DNA of 64,000 bases from Adiantum capillus-veneris (taxonomy: Eukaryota; Streptophyta; Polypodiopsida; Polypodiales; Pteridaceae), in the NCBI GenBank assembly GCA_014529385.2, contig CM043970.1, positions 49,467,898 through 49,531,897 of the forward strand, read 5' to 3'. Position 1 is the first letter of the stretch, and every line of letters starts with the position of its first letter. The notes below the pieces were generated by a model, which made no database searches, had not been told where the DNA came from, and was given only the letters and a program-made list of their open reading frames with translations. The position numbers were made by a program, and so were the translations under genes. Positions 11,358 to 25,112 of this stretch are shown piece after piece.

Positions 11358-12420
11358 AAAAATAAAAAAGACATACACTATGTAATTTTAAAAAAGAACA
11401 TAGTATAGGGAATGATGACAATGAACATAGTATGGGGAACTATGAAATTGGGGTTGATTCCCTATGAGACATAATATACAGTAGACTTTCTGATGGGACA
11501 CATTTGTACACGTTTATTGCATATTACATTTCTTCATTTACAGTCGAAATAGTTTCAAAAGATTGAGCTTAGATGATTAATCTGGCTATGTTGCCGCCGA
11601 GAAACCTACTCAGTAAATTCTGGTTTTTTAATGGTTAATACTGATGTGTTGTCTCTCCGAGCTAATCAGGTTTGTTACAAATGTATGTCGTAAACCTTTG
11701 AGCTTCATAGGTTGAAAACATTCTCTTCTTGATTGAATAGATGTATAACATTTGAATTTAGTGTTAGTACTTTGAACATACTCCAATGTTTTTAAATAGT
11801 GCCTTAATCCTCACGTGAGGGTCTCGGATGAGATGGCAGTCGATTGGACTTTTGAAAATTATTTCAAAATACAAAAGAGATGTTGTCCGATTTTCTCTGG
11901 AATTAAAAGATGTAAACATTATTGTAAATGAAGGACTCACTTTTTAAACTTAATATTTGATCTATGTTATGGTGGTAGCTGTTGTTGTAATTTTTGACAC
12001 CAATAACAAGGGGAGGGAGTCGTTGACACCTGTCTTCCCAAGTAATGCCAGTTCTGACAGGCTTGTGTTTCTTGGATGGTGACAAGTAAGAGATTCTTTC
12101 CTTAGGATCACAATAAAAACTGCAGTAGTAACAGAAGATCGTTCAATGTACCACCTGGATCCTTCTCCATGTAGAAGTAGTGAAAGCTCATCCCAAAGGA
12201 TGGGTACATAGAGATACAACACTAAGATATTATATTGTAGTGATCAAAGATCAAATTTTTGATCTAAATGATTGTATTATCCATTAGATACAGAATGCTG
12301 TATTGGTGTATATGAAATGATAATTGAGATTTATTACATCTTGTTTTAAAATATTGTTAATTAATATATTATTTAATACAATTGTCTAAGTATGGTTCAA
12401 TTATGAGGGGATTTTCATAC

Positions 12421-13110
12421 TTAAAACACACACTCCTTTTCCCTACTAGTCTTTGATCGGACCAGTGCCATACTTAGCAATTGGAATTAGATAATATATT
12501 AGATAATAATATAGCTACTCCAATTTATCCTGACTTCAATCAAAGGGTTTTTGGCAGGATATGGGTATTTATACCCTCAGAATTGGATTGCCTACTCTCT
12601 AAAACAAGTTACATTATTATTAGCTTGATCCACCCAATCCAAAGGGATGGGTTGGAGCTCTCAACTTTTAAATTGGTCAAGCATCTACATGTTCACATAT
12701 AATCCATTTACTGTAATCATTGACCACCCTCAAGCAGGTGTTGAATTTCAAGTTATTTTTATCTTGCAGGATCGGAGTTTTGTATAGTAACCAACATGAC
12801 GACATAATCCACAAATTTGGTGTGACATCAACCAAAATCATGAGATATCAGGTATGTAGTTTTCATAGTACCTTACTCTCCTCCCCGGAGGACCCCTTTA
12901 TCATACAACAATTGGGTGTTCTTAGATCTAAGTTCTGTTCAACAAATTAAAGAGGAGTAATCTTGCATCTAAACCTTTTTAACACCATACAAGTGATTGA
13001 GCTATAGACATGGAAATTTTTAGGAAGCATTTACTACAATTGGTGGGGGATTGGTCCACTTGGTAGACCATCCTCCACCAAGTGGATCTCTTCTCTGGGA
13101 TGGGGCAGGG
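12421..13110. other. Spacer between repeat copies A and B
   Basis: About 690 bp with no supported gene. It contains a short inverted repeat, ccacttggt...accaagtgg, at about 13057-13084. The accaagtgg phrase recurs inside both copies near 9964 and 13784. Confidence 0.6.
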
Positions 13111-13111
13111 C

Positions 13112-13149
<38 letters not shown>
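13111..13149. repeat. (CA)n microsatellite
   Basis: About 38 bp of AC at the left edge of copy B. Confidence 0.95.
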
Positions 13150-13150
<1 letters not shown>

Positions 13151-13847
13151 ATCTAGCTGACAATTCTTTGGCTAACCCTTGGCTGACTGCTTCCCTCTTT
13201 GGTGCTTTAGGGCAATGTCAGTCTTGGACATGGTTTCATGCCTACATTTTTTAGAATGGCCTCTATTGTACACATAACTTTCGAGGTGTAGAGAATGGGT
13301 CTGGTTCTAGACAAAGAGCTGTACCTTTTGGACTTATACCTGCACACACATTTACTCAGAAGCTAATCTTGGATGTCAGTTATGACAGCTAATATATAGC
13401 CATTCATAATTACTCAACTACACACCTGCTTCAACACACCCAGTTGTGTTTGATAAAAGGAAACTCAGTTAAATATGATCAGACAATCACCGTGATCGGG
13501 GATACGATATATCGGGAGAAGCTGTTACTTCTCTGAAAATCTGCACCTATCTGCTTACTTGAAAGAACTGTGGCTATTCAGTTGTCCTACCTTTGTGGAA
13601 ATCTCACAAACTTTCAATGCTGAACCAATCTTAGAAATTTTCTCACCCATTGTATTGACCTTCCGTGTCCAAAATTGGTGGAAAATCTCTCCGACGTATC
13701 TAGTGATTACATCCTATCACTAGTGGTATAGTTTGCATGTTCTATTTTTAACTAAAAACCCATATGGCATTACAGTGATCATCCACCAAGTGGATAGTAT
13801 TGAATTCTAACCACTTTAGCTGCATTAACCAATTTATGTGGTAGGTC

Positions 13848-13958
<111 letters not shown>

Positions 13959-16551
13959 ACATGCATATCTGCAGCAGGCCTCGCAGATAGCGACCAATCT
14001 CTCTCGCACTCATACACACACACAAGCGTGCATGCTCTATCTCTCTCTTTTGGTATCATGTACGCACACACTCACATAAACACACACACGAGCTGACTGG
14101 AGCTGTGCTCGCCCCTCTTTGTTCAGTAAACATGTGGGCTCGTTTTCTATCTCTTCTGCTCGGCCCCTGTCTTAGGTTGCACACACACGCATTGGAGTGG
14201 TTCCCCATCCTTATGCCTCCTCCAATACTCGAAGTTCCTTCTGCAATCGGTTATCGAGCAGGAAAACAATACTTGGAAGCAACCTTCTCAACTTCTTATG
14301 TGTCTCAGTACATACATCAAATGGGCAAGCAAGATGAACTCCCTTGCAATAGCTGATGTGGACCATCCTATATGTACATACATTCCCCATTTGATGTTCT
14401 GGATTACAGCAAGAGATTGCAACCAATGGTCAAGTTTTGACCGCATGTTTTGACCGCATCAGGCTTGGCTACGCACATACAAACAAGAGAAGTTGACACA
14501 CAGGTAGGTGCAAGTGCACCTACTCAGGAAATTCTAGTTTTTTAATAAATGGAAATTCTGGTCTTTTAAATGAACCTCTTGCACATACTTAGATGTAAAT
14601 CCTTTTGTGAACATGGGTTTAAAGCCTAAAATCCTCATGTGAGGTGCTCAAGTGAGTTGACATGCTTTGGAATACTGAAATATAACTGGAAAAGCTGGGT
14701 AAATGATGTCAAAGTTTTGCAAAAATAAAGAATTTTTAAACTAAATTCTTGCCATTTAGGGCTTTCTATTTGGGATAACGTCAACTTGCTGGATTTCTGG
14801 CTGTTGCTAGTGTTTTAGCAGTTCAACTTACTAGCATTTTAGGTTATGATGTTCTTAATCTGCTGAATAGAATCTAAAGATAATTTGTAATGATGGGATT
14901 GTTACTTTGGGAATAGGATAGTCACTTTGGACACCTTTTATGTGGTTGTAATCTCAACAGTTTATTGATCATGAGGATATGGTGTTTTCTTTAACTTTGT
15001 TAATTCGCGTATGCGCGCACATACATACACACACACACACGATGTTTTATCTTCCCTTGTCCCAAACCACCCCTTGCACCCTCGTGCCACTCATATCCTA
15101 CCTCAACAGTCTAATACCATTTTGGTTTGCTCATGTTTTGACTTGCTGGAAAAAGTCTACATAAAGTAACTTGATCTAGTTTGGATATGGTTTTTGGAAA
15201 TGATTTGTCACTCTTTCTTTTAGTAACCGCATGTGAGGGTATCGTAAATGATGGTTGGGACTAGTTTTTTTTGAAAATATTGAGCAGATACAAAGGAAAT
15301 GCTGTCGAAATTCCTATTTGCTGGAAAAAGTCTACATAAAGTAAGTTGATTTAGTTTGGATATGGTGTTTGGAAATGATTTGTCACTCTTTCTTTCAGTA
15401 ACCTCATGTGAGGGTATCGTACATAATGGCTGTGACTGTTTTTTTTAATAAATATTGAGAAGATACAAAGGAAATGCGGTCGAAATTCCTACAAAAATAA
15501 AAAAGACATACTCTATGTAATTTTAAAAAAGAACATAGTATAGGGAATGATGATAATGAACATGGTATGGGGAACTATGAAATTGGGGTTGATTCCCTAC
15601 GAGACATAATATACATTAGACTTTCTAATGGGATACATTTGTACAGGCTTATTGCATATTACATTTTTTCATTTACAATCGAAATAGTTTCAAAAGATTG
15701 AGCTTAGATGGTTAATTTGGCTATGTTGTCGAGAAACCTACTCAGTAAATTTTGGTTTTTTAATGGTTAATACTGATGTGTTGTCTCTCCGAGCTAATCA
15801 GGCTTGTTACAAATGTATGTCGTAAACCTTTGAGCTTGATAGGCTGAAAACATTCTCTCCTTGATTTAATAGATGTATTACTTTGAATTTAGTGTTAGTA
15901 CTTTGAACATACTCCAATGTTTTTAAATAGTGCCTTAATCCTCACGTGAGGGTCTCGGATGAGATGACAGTGGATTGGACTTTTGAAAATTAGTTCAAAA
16001 TACAAAGGAGATGTTGTCCGATTTTTTCTGGAATTAAAAGATGAAAAAATTATTGAAAATTAAGGAATCACTCTTTAAACTTAATATTTGATCTATGTTA
16101 TGGTGTTAGATTTTGTTGTAATTTTTGACACCAATAACAAGGGAAGGGAGTCGCTGATACCTGTCTTCCCAAGTAATGCCAGTTCTGACAGGCTTGTGTT
16201 TCTTGGATGGTGACAGGTAAGAAATTCTTTCCTTAGGATCACAACAAAAACTGCAACAGTAACAGAAGATCATCCAATGTACCACATGGATCCTTCTCCA
16301 TGTAGAAGTAGTGAAAGATCATCCCAAAGGATGGGTACATCGAGATATAACACTAAGATATTATATTCTAGTGATCAAAGATCAAATTTTTGATCTAAAT
16401 GATTGTATTATCCATTAGATACAGAATGCTGTATTGGTGTATATGAAATGATAATTGAGGTTTATTACATCTTGTTTTAAAATATTGTTAATTAATATAT
16501 TATTTAATACAATTGTCTAAGTATGGTTCAATTATGAGGGGATTTTCATAC

Positions 16552-17546
16552 TAGCGAATCAAGGCATATTTGGAGAGACCGCTGTGAGTGGGATGGAAAC
16601 ACACACAACGCCTCTATAATCACCCGACACACACTCTTGGGATGATACACACACACACACACACTATGGGGCACCACTCGGCTTACACAACCCACCTGGC
16701 CGAGACAGAAAACACACAGATGGAGTGAGAAGAGAGACATTTCCCACTTGCCCACTCAACACTTACACATACACACTCACATACACACTATCAATTCAGC
16801 TCAAAGGAGACAAATTGATGTTGTTTACACTCAACTTGGCCTTTCAGTTGACCTCAAACGGACCCCGAATAGGCCAAAATGTTGCCTTGCAGTGCATAGT
16901 TGTCACCCTGCTGCATCCATCCGCACACCTGGCCCTCAACTTTTCTCAATAAGGCCATAGATTTGGTCCCACAAACAATTGAGGTAGACCCAAAATATGG
17001 TCCTCATGATGACCTTTTTCATAATTCATCACAGAAAAACAGCCCCGATATGTCTTCACTTATCCACGTGCAAGACTTGATCCCATTCGACCTCCTGACG
17101 CCACTAGCTAGATGTCATCTGACACACCTGCTTACCACATGGCGTCAGCTTGCAGATCACTTCCTCAAGAAGTTTTACGTGCTATCAACTCCTTGTTATT
17201 ATCGAAAAAACACATTGGTATTGGTGATAATGAAAATCGATGCACTATGTACACCCTGCCCTACTTATACACATGTGGGCCCCACGTAACCACCTGGCTC
17301 TGGAAAATGGGCAATCCTTTATTCGATGCACCATGCATGGGTATGTACATATGCGCAATCACTTATTCCTGAAAAATTCATAACATAATTTGCCCATCCT
17401 CTAGCCTGCTAGATCATTCATGATCAGCAGTAGAAAAAAGAGATATGAGACTCGCCGCGTCACAGGTCTCCTCATCCCTCACATACATTACTTGTTGTGC
17501 AGACAACTTATCTTGCTCCACCATCATTAATCTAGCATGTTACAAT
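16552..17546. other. Gene-free stretch 3' of the gypsy integrase
   Basis: Short AC-rich patches near 16590-16790 and otherwise unremarkable sequence. It could hold the 3' end or LTR of the minus-strand gypsy element whose integrase ends at 17547, but I find no second LTR copy to prove it. ORFs here look like chance. Confidence 0.5.
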
Positions 17547-18440
17547 TTAAGACGCAATCCACTTGCCCTTATGTAAAATCCCATCCAAGTTAGCCAACTG
17601 ATATGTACCATTCGGAAAACACTTCACTACCTTGAAAGGGCCTTCCCACTTAATTTGAAACTTCTTTTGGAATGTCTTGTCCAGCTTACTGTTGGATAGC
17701 AAAACCAAGTCATGTTTCTTGATACCCTTACTTTTGATCTTTTCATTTATTTTTGCTAAAGCCTTATCCTGCATCTGCCCGTAATGTTCCAATGCACTCA
17801 TCCTATCCAGCTGAATCTCTTGTAAACTATAAGAGCCTCTCTTTGAATGCATCACTAGAATGCCCAAAAACTTTTCTAACATCTTTACTGCAGGCAACTC
17901 TACCTCCACATGCAATAGTGCTTTCTTTCCATATACCAGATGAAATGGAGTAAACCATGTACCTGTCTTTACCGAAGTATGGTAAGCCCATAATGCAATA
18001 GGCAATTCCAAGTCCCAATTCTTTCCTTGGTGCTCTGTCACTTTTGAAAGAATTTGTACCAACTCACCATTGAATCTTTCATTTAAGCCATTACATTGTG
18101 GATAATAAGGAGTGGTATACTGGTGCCTAATCTTCATCTTCTTGCATAAGAAGTCTAATAGTTTAGCTCTAAATCCTGGCCCCTTATCCGAAAGTAGCTC
18201 CAATGGCACCCCAAACTTGCAACATATTTCATCATACACAAATTTTGCCACCTCCTTTGCAATGATTTGTTTTACTGTTGTAGCCTATGTCCATCTAGAG
18301 AGATAGTCCACTGTAGTCAAAATATAGCTTTTGCCCCTGCTTGTGACAGGTAATGGGCCTATTGCATAAATCCCCCACTTTTCAAACACATCAAACGCCC
18401 TGGCTTCAACACCCTCTTCCCAAATGCTTGATATATTTTT
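17547..18440 (-). pseudogene. pol: Ty3/gypsy integrase (DD35E), one in-frame stop
   Basis: Integrase inserts element cDNA into the host genome. Reading leftwards from ~18440: FEKWGIYAIGPLPVTS, then TTVDYLSRW with the first Asp, an in-frame TAG near 18283, then GVPLELLSDKGPGF with the second Asp and CNGLNERFNGEL with the Glu. Exactly 35 residues separate the second Asp from the Glu. The C-terminus has the GPF/Y-type core KWEGPFKVVKCFPNGTYQL and ends normally with TAA at 17547. RT and RNase H are not found to the right, so the element is 5'-truncated. It is a different gypsy family from the 25-35 kb element. Confidence 0.85.
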
Positions 18441-20656
18441 TGTAAAATTACCTAATAATTCCCTTATAAATCATCCACAGGGGTATTTAACTGATAATAT
18501 TTCCCCGACGAGTGTAAATAGTGTATATACTATCAGAAAATCATTAAAAAATAGTCTTTTTTGATTAATTTTCATCATTTTTCTTGATATTGGGACTTAA
18601 AATGGAAACATCCAAGAAAAAATAATAAAGCTGTATTTTTCAATGGATTTTCTTAATTATTGGATTTTCACTTTGCTTTTTTAGTGCCTTTTGTTACTTT
18701 CTTTGATTTTTTAATAAACATGTCAAAAATTAATAATAAATAGCAAATAAGCTCAAACGGAAAAATTGAAAATACGTTGATGATCAGATGGACAAGACGG
18801 ACAGGCACAAAAAATTTCAATCAAATCGGCAGATGGAAGCGGGAAGCCTAAATTAGGCGACCGGACCTACTTTTGCAGAATTCTTCACAGAATAAGCTAC
18901 AGGAATTTGATTGGAGAAATTTTTGAGTCTAACATAGATTTCATGGCCTAGTAAGACTAACAGGGAAATTTGGAGAAAAATGGTTCGGGAAGTCCGAGTA
19001 TAGATACCCAAGTTAGGCTAAAATCGCCTCATTTTCACTTGTTGCCTTTGGAGAGAGAGCTTTTCGACCTTCTTCGCGCGCATTTTTTGGAGTCCAGCGT
19101 TGCATGTTTATAGCGCCGTCTCACATGAGACATGAGGGCTAAGTTCTATACTTACCAATGATCCATTCGGTACGGCCAGTAGCTAGTCTAAACCCTAGGA
19201 AAAACCCCTAGAATCCGAGCAATGCACGAAGACCTACAACCAAAAATTGACCATAGCAGCCTGTCAGCTCAACCAAATCAGACGAGACTTGAACTCTAGG
19301 ATGTACCCACATAATAGAACACTTATATATCAACAGTTGACCATTCAACAGGGGTTGAGGAGTTCCCAAGTAGAAAAGCTAGGTTTTTGGCAGATGCCAG
19401 AATTGAATTTTGACTCCACAGACAGCTTATAGACTGGGTCTATACACAATGTTAATGGTTGGTTTCATAAAATCAATCAAGGCAAGTCCTCGGAAAGCAA
19501 AAACTCGCTCGAAGGCTACAAAGCGTCAAATTTGACATACGAAGTCAAACTGACTCCAAATGAGCCAAAATTGGATGAGTTGCTTCAGGACTATGTAGCG
19601 GACAAATCCATAGCCTCAAAAGTGACTAACCAACTCCACGGGCCATGTAGTCACAAAAATTGGTGATTTTAGAGTCAACAAAGTACGAAGTGATGCCGGC
19701 AAGACGAAACTTTACCAAATTCAATTTAGTACTTGTTTTAGGTGTATAGAATATGTTTCGGTCAAAATTTTGAAGTTTTGCAAAAAAAAAGTTAACTGCT
19801 GTAAATAATCGTGATTATTTACTTTTGTAATATTTTGGCTTGAAAATGGTACCATCACCTCACCTATCACTTATACACACTTATTACATACCACATTTCA
19901 AGTATGAGCCAAATTGATCAACGATAACTTGGAAAATTGCCAAAAAACGCAAAGAAGTCCTTTGAAATCAGTTTTTGAGTTATCAGTCACATTTTTTGAT
20001 CCAAATCACCTCATATCACATACACATGGTCTACATTATGCGTAGAACCAGTTTGCACCAAAGAATGTCCATTTTGATAAAAAAGTTAATAATGACGATT
20101 TTTTATTTTTTTGTCAAGATGGGGAGGAAATGCAACTTTGCCTTCATGGGACCAAAGCATATGATGTCCCAAGCCCACTGACCAAGTTTGAACAAATTTG
20201 AAGCTCAAAATCTCAAAATTCCTTGGTATCTAATGTTTCAGACACTAAAAGCCTAAATCTGGCACCATTCTCACCCTGTGCACTCAAATGAGCCCACACT
20301 TCACTCAGAGTATCTAATTGATATATATTTCAAGCCATGATGCTAACATTGCAAAATGTTGAAAAATTTTATCAGCTGTAAGTAATTGCGACTATTTACT
20401 TTTGTTGCAAATTTTTGCCTCGACTTTATGATTTTGATCTTTACATGTTTTTATGCATCTATGCATGTTCAAAAATTGATTTGAAGCAAATTGACTCAAT
20501 TTGTAGCAATTCAGATTGTAGGACATTTTAGAGCAGAATCTGCCAAATTTTCTAACTTTGGCACTCTATTCACTTAACTCTTTTCATTGCAGGACATTTT
20601 AGAGCGGAATCTGCCAAATTTTCTGACTTTGGCGCTCTATTTACTTAACACGAACA
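18441..20656. other. AT-rich gene-free stretch, possible 5' leader/LTR of the next element
   Basis: No supported ORF. Related phrases gtaaataatcgtgattatttacttttgt (~19803) and gtaagtaattgcgactatttacttttgt (~20379) show an internal diverged duplication. A 64-bp tandem duplication lies at about 20518-20650. It may be the leader of the degenerate element that follows, but the LTR phrases at 24.2-24.6 kb are not present here. Confidence 0.45.
20518..20650. repeat. ~64-bp tandem duplication upstream of the 20.66 kb ORF
   Basis: The phrase aggacattttagagc(a/g)gaatctgccaaattttct, then tttggc(a/g)ctctatt, occurs twice back to back. The second copy ends a few bases before the ORF at 20657. Confidence 0.85.
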
Positions 20657-21759
20657 ATGCAAGCTACAAAGAAGGCCAGGAAGAGGGTTACTAAAAAAGA
20701 GAAGCCGCAAGAGCTTCCACTCTATCAACTGGAACCCAGTTCAGTAAAGACAGACAAGGCAACATATCTATCCAAAGAACAACTTGAGGAGAACAACACA
20801 ACGGTTTTCACAGGCACATTTAAAGTGAAGAAGGACATCACGTAGAACTACAGCTTCTGCCAAAAGAGGTCTATGATGTCGCGGCAAAGCTCCGAACAAA
20901 AGAAGCTAACACAAGGCTTGGACTCAAAGAATTCTATGACCAAGAGCCATGTGGTGTAAATTTCCAGAAAGCCTATGAGCTCCTGTCTACAATCAAGGAA
21001 GACGGATCAGCCCAGATTACTAACCAGCAAGGGTAGAATGTAGAAGTGGAATTTACGAAAGGAATAGTGGTCGAGGCTCTCAAATTGCCGACAGAAGGGA
21101 TGACCATGAGGGCTAGAGACAGAAAAACAGCAGGGACTTTCACCAGAGAGACTGCTGCGACAACATTTGCTGATCTCACCCAGAAGCAAGTGAAAGAACC
21201 AATACGGTTATATCACCAACATTTCCACTTTCTAGCCAAAAGACCGCCAAGGAACGAAACACCTAATCATGCAGTTGCGACTAACTTCACATAAGTGTTG
21301 AAGTCGACAACCAGGAAGCCCATTGATCACGCACAGTATGTGCTATCCACAGTAAAGTGTACCAAGAAAGAGGGCAAGATAACCTATTTGGGAGAACGTG
21401 AGATACTCACAAGAATAGCATACCATGCTATCGACATGGCAGACAATTTGCCACCTACCCCAGATTAGAACACATGGATCGTGTCGGCACAACCATCTCC
21501 AAGGACCACAAGGTCAACAAAAAGAGTGTACAAATCGGATGAAGAATCTGCAAAGAGCTCTCCTGAAGCAAATAGCATCAAAAGCTCAGACAACGAGGAA
21601 AGAAGAGCCCGGATTGAAGAGATGAAGAGAAAGGCAGTGGTTGCACACCAAGAGGAGCCCCAAAAGAAAAAGGCGAGGTTTAAAGAGAGAAGCACGCTTA
21701 TGAAAGAAGCTGCCAAGCTGCAGGAGAGGACCCTAAAAAGTGGGTTCCTAAAGAAATAA
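20657..21759 (+). pseudogene. Unrecognised retroelement-like protein, N-terminal part
   Basis: A basic N-terminus (MQATKKARKRVTKKEK) is followed, after a frameshift near 20845, by a coherent protein-like run in frame 1 with stops near 21034, 21292 and 21466. It contains LGLKEFYDQEP, IVVEALKLPTEG, HHQ-type helices around 21214 and FTxVLKSTTRKPIDHAQYV. The ordering (FY..., a lglp-like motif, then a helical block) is faintly like the 'putative plant transposon protein' domain of non-autonomous plant retroelements, but that is inference. The end is Lys/Glu/Ser-rich with coiled-coil character. No RT, protease or integrase motif is seen. Confidence 0.45.
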
Positions 21760-23287
21760 AGGGACCTAGAACAAAGCACCCTGCAAGGAAAGAGGCAGAG
21801 GACCTCACTGAATTTTTGGAAAGAATGTATGCGGAAGCAGAAGCGTTAAAGCTAAAAGAAGCTCAAGAAGCTGAAAGAAAAGCTAGAGAAGAGGCAGTTG
21901 AGCAAGAAAGACAAGTTGAAGCAACACAACAAAGTGAAGCCCAGCACGAAGAGGGTGAGATGTCTCCCAGACCGTCATCACTTGCTACGGAACAACAAGA
22001 CCACCCATGCCAAACCCTCCCCCATCACCAACAGTTAGATCCATTGAGGGCGAGCAAACTAGAGAAAAAGAGCCTGAACCAAAAGAAGCCACAGGTTTTA
22101 AGCAACAGGTAGCAACTACTTCCGAGCAAGCCAAAGAAAAAGAACCAGAACTGCAAAGAATAGCAAGTCTTGAACCATAAGAAACTGCTAGTTTTGAGCA
22201 ACCAAAGGCACAAGATACAAAGGCCACCCCGTCTACCACCACCCAGCAGAGGAAACGACCGAGGCATCCACGAAGCCTCAAGAAGACAAAGCAGCAGAGA
22301 CAACCACACAACCACAAATAGAGGCAGAAGCCCGCAACAACCAGTAACCACCACAGCCCCACCCAAGGAGCCACAAGAGACTACTGAAACATCGAGGCAG
22401 CTCACAGAACAAGAAGACTAATCGACAAATGATGAAGTAATTCTCCAAGTAAATGAATATGCCAAACAAATGTTGGAAATAACAGTGAAAATGCGATCAA
22501 CAGCATTGTGGCTAAGGCTAGAGAGTTGGAGATGGTGATAGATACTCTGCAAGGAGAACTAGAGGACATGATGACTGTCATCACCGATCTGCAAAGACAA
22601 ATTTGAGATCTCAGAGCTGAAGCTGAACAACACCACTAGCAAAAGAGAAATAGCAAAAGGAAATGGAGGAATTAGGTGAACTTCTCACAAAGTTAACAAA
22701 TGCCTTTAAGACTAAAGACGAACAACTGACAGAGGTTACCAACAAACTCTTCTGTCAATTCAAAAGATCCAAGTGTAGCTCAACGTGGCAAACATTTCAT
22801 TACAATATTTAGAGCAAAGGATCAATGATCAGGAAACCTTCTTGCGATAGATAAGAGAAAATCCTGCAGTTGCCTCGATCAAAGGTACTGACAAAGTGTA
22901 TAAAGCACTGGAAAAGAAGAATAAAGATCTCAAGCTAGAGATAAAGCTAGAGTAGTCACAATGTAGAGACCTTGCATTAATGCGGGTACAAAAAGAAGAA
23001 GAGCTTCTCAAGGAGATAGTAGAGCTCAAGAGAGTTAATCAGCTACTGTGAGACGGACGGCAAGAGACTCAGAAAGAATCAGGTACATAAAAACAACCCA
23101 CATTGAAATTCCCTTAGTCTCTTTTGCTGAGATGGAAACACAGCCGACAGGAGGGCTAGGTGGAGACGAAGAATTTCAGGTACCAATGACAGATGCCGAT
23201 CAAGTGCCAATGGTCTAGCTGTCAAAAGCTGAAGAAGATGCACTTAAGGAGTAGGTTGCTTAGGAGACGGATGAGCAATGGAAAGCA
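21760..23287 (+). pseudogene. Degenerate coiled-coil/low-complexity middle region of the same element
   Basis: The ORF at 21816-22112 is a charged heptad-like run (RMYAEAEALKLKEAQEAERK). Pro/Gln/Thr-rich sequence follows to ~22420. A further charged helical stretch (22440-23040) is interrupted by many stops and frameshifts. It links the N-terminal run with the C-terminal ORF at 23288 and lies on the same strand, suggesting one long decayed polyprotein. Confidence 0.4.
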
Positions 23288-24163
23288 GTGATGGATTGGG
23301 AGTTGAGAGTTCTCAATTCAGTCAATGTTACTCAACTCACTCCCAACCAAATCAATGCACAATGGCATCAACAATCACTACCATATCCCTATATCAAGGT
23401 AGAGCTGCTACAAATTAAGGAACGACTATATAAAGACATGCAAGCAAAAGGCACAAATGAGGTCCACCCCAAGTGGAGAAAGAGCTGGCTGAACAAGAAT
23501 CCCAGATACTTGATTCTGTTCACAAGAGCACCTGCAGCACTTCAGAGAGATCTAACTTTTTGTCCTATACCAAGAGTAAGGACGTGGCAAGCACATGAGG
23601 AAATGACAAAGAAGCAACCTACATGGCTGATTTATCCGAGATTTCCAGCTGCAATAGAGGAATACATGGTGAAAACCCTAACGGGCGCCATGGAATTCTT
23701 CAAAAGTCTCCCTAATATTTCATGTGCTATGCTCTACAAAAATTTTCAAATGCTTCTCACATGCATTGAAGCCTTTCACGAGCCAGAGCAAGCAGGAGCA
23801 CAATGGATGTCCTTCCTCAAGGGAAATAAAGGTCTATGCTACAACCTCAGTGGCCAACCTTTTAAAGAAATCCTTTATGGCTTCTACGCCCGCTGCATGT
23901 TCTTGCCATCTCATGATATGTTGACGTTTGAGGAAGCGTTCTACACAGGGTTTTTCGCTTGGTGAACGAATATTTTTGGGCAAGTGATCAACAACCTAAC
24001 ATCCAAATTCGTAGGCTACTCATCCACCAAGCTCAAGAACAGAGTCACCATGCAATTTATGCAGGTTCCAGACAAAGAAAGAAATATCATATATGAGAAA
24101 GCTTTACATGCACTTAAAGACCGCCTCGCCAACCGTCAACCCGAAGATTACTTCAAACCATAA
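23288..24163 (+). pseudogene. Unrecognised retroelement-like protein, C-terminal part
   Basis: A 225-codon ORF (MMDWELRVLNSVNVTQLTPN...) ends at a TGA near 23964. The same frame continues with TNIFGQVINNLTSKFVGYSS to a stop after QPEDYFKP near 24162. Its composition is that of a folded globular protein: aromatic residues, alternating helices, few repeats. I do not recognise the family and see no catalytic signature. A purine-rich tract, gcgaagggggagaatg (24188-24203), follows directly and resembles a polypurine tract before a 3' LTR, so it is probably the last protein of a non-autonomous LTR element. Confidence 0.45.
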
Positions 24164-24201
24164 AGCCATATCAAGGGACGACACAGGCGAAGGGGGAGAA
24201 T

Positions 24202-24665
24202 GTTAGCAGTAAGCTAACTCGAATACTATTTTTTGGAGCTCTCTTTGTAAAAACATTTATGAATATGGAATATTGTAACCCCTATTTTCCGGATAAACTT
24301 TGTAATTGATGAGCCAGGGCTACAAGCTTCCAGATTGTATCAACCTGTCTTTAGTTAGAGCTCCCTAATTATTAGTTTTGACCACCAAAAACCTTGGCTA
24401 AGATACAAAAGCCCATTTTTGTAAGTTATTATTAAGTTTTGGATAATGAAATACATAGCGTGAGCTAAGGTATAAAAGCCAATTTTTGTAAGTTATTATT
24501 AAGTTTTGGATAATGAAATACACAGTGTGGGCTAATGGCGCTCACTTATCTCCTTCTCGCACTTCCTACTCCCTCCCCGGTTGTCACATTGCAATCGCGT
24601 TTGTTGCATTGCAATCACATATAAGAGCTCTACGCATTGGCGTAAGCATATTCTGTAGCTTTTGG
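24202..24665 (+). repeat. Putative 3' LTR of the 20.6-24.2 kb element
   Basis: Begins TGTTAGCAGTAAGC immediately after the purine-rich tract. It includes a 2 x 77-bp tandem repeat (24397-24550) carrying a TATA-like gtataaaagcc. No matching 5' copy was found in the window, so the assignment rests on position, the TG start and the TATA motif. The right boundary is uncertain. Confidence 0.4.
24397..24550. repeat. 2 x 77-bp tandem repeat
   Basis: ttttgtaagttattattaag followed by ttttggataatgaaataca occurs in both units, 77 bp apart. Each unit starts with gctaag(a/g)tacaaaagcc-like sequence, giving two adjacent TATA-like boxes. Confidence 0.85.
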
Positions 24666-25112
24666 CATCGTCTACCCTCGGCCTAATTTCATTATAAGTA
24701 GGAATTTACACTTCAAAATCAAAAACTAAGTATAGGCAGGGTATTGGGGCATCATTGCTAAGCATTTAGATGCATTTTGGGTCGAAAATGACTAGGTCAA
24801 AAATTCACTGTTGTTAACAATCATAATTTTTACACTTGACCTAAAGTGAGATTTGAGACCATAAGCATGTGTGCTTAGGTGTTATAAACATATCCTAGAA
24901 GTTTTGTTACGTTTGGATGTCGTTTGATGCTGTAACAAGTGTGATTTGTTTACCGAAGCGATTGGCTTTTAATGATTTCAGTCACTTGAGTGTAGCCCGA
25001 GTTAGATGCAAGTTGTTTGTTGTTTTTCAAGAGATTGACAACCTCTTGTAGCCTCTATGCACTAGTCGAGTCAGCTTTGTCTCATGGATTGACAATTTAA
25101 TCGCGGTTCTCG

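Noticed and set aside
16546-17372. Overlapping ORFs near 16.5-17.4 kb as genes
   Set aside because: They overlap in several frames on both strands, lack recognisable motifs, and lie in decayed sequence downstream of an integrase pseudogene.
22025-22405. Cysteine/valine/leucine-rich 126-codon minus ORF
   Set aside because: It is the antisense shadow of the Pro/Gln/Thr-rich plus-strand coding of the 20.6-24.2 kb element.
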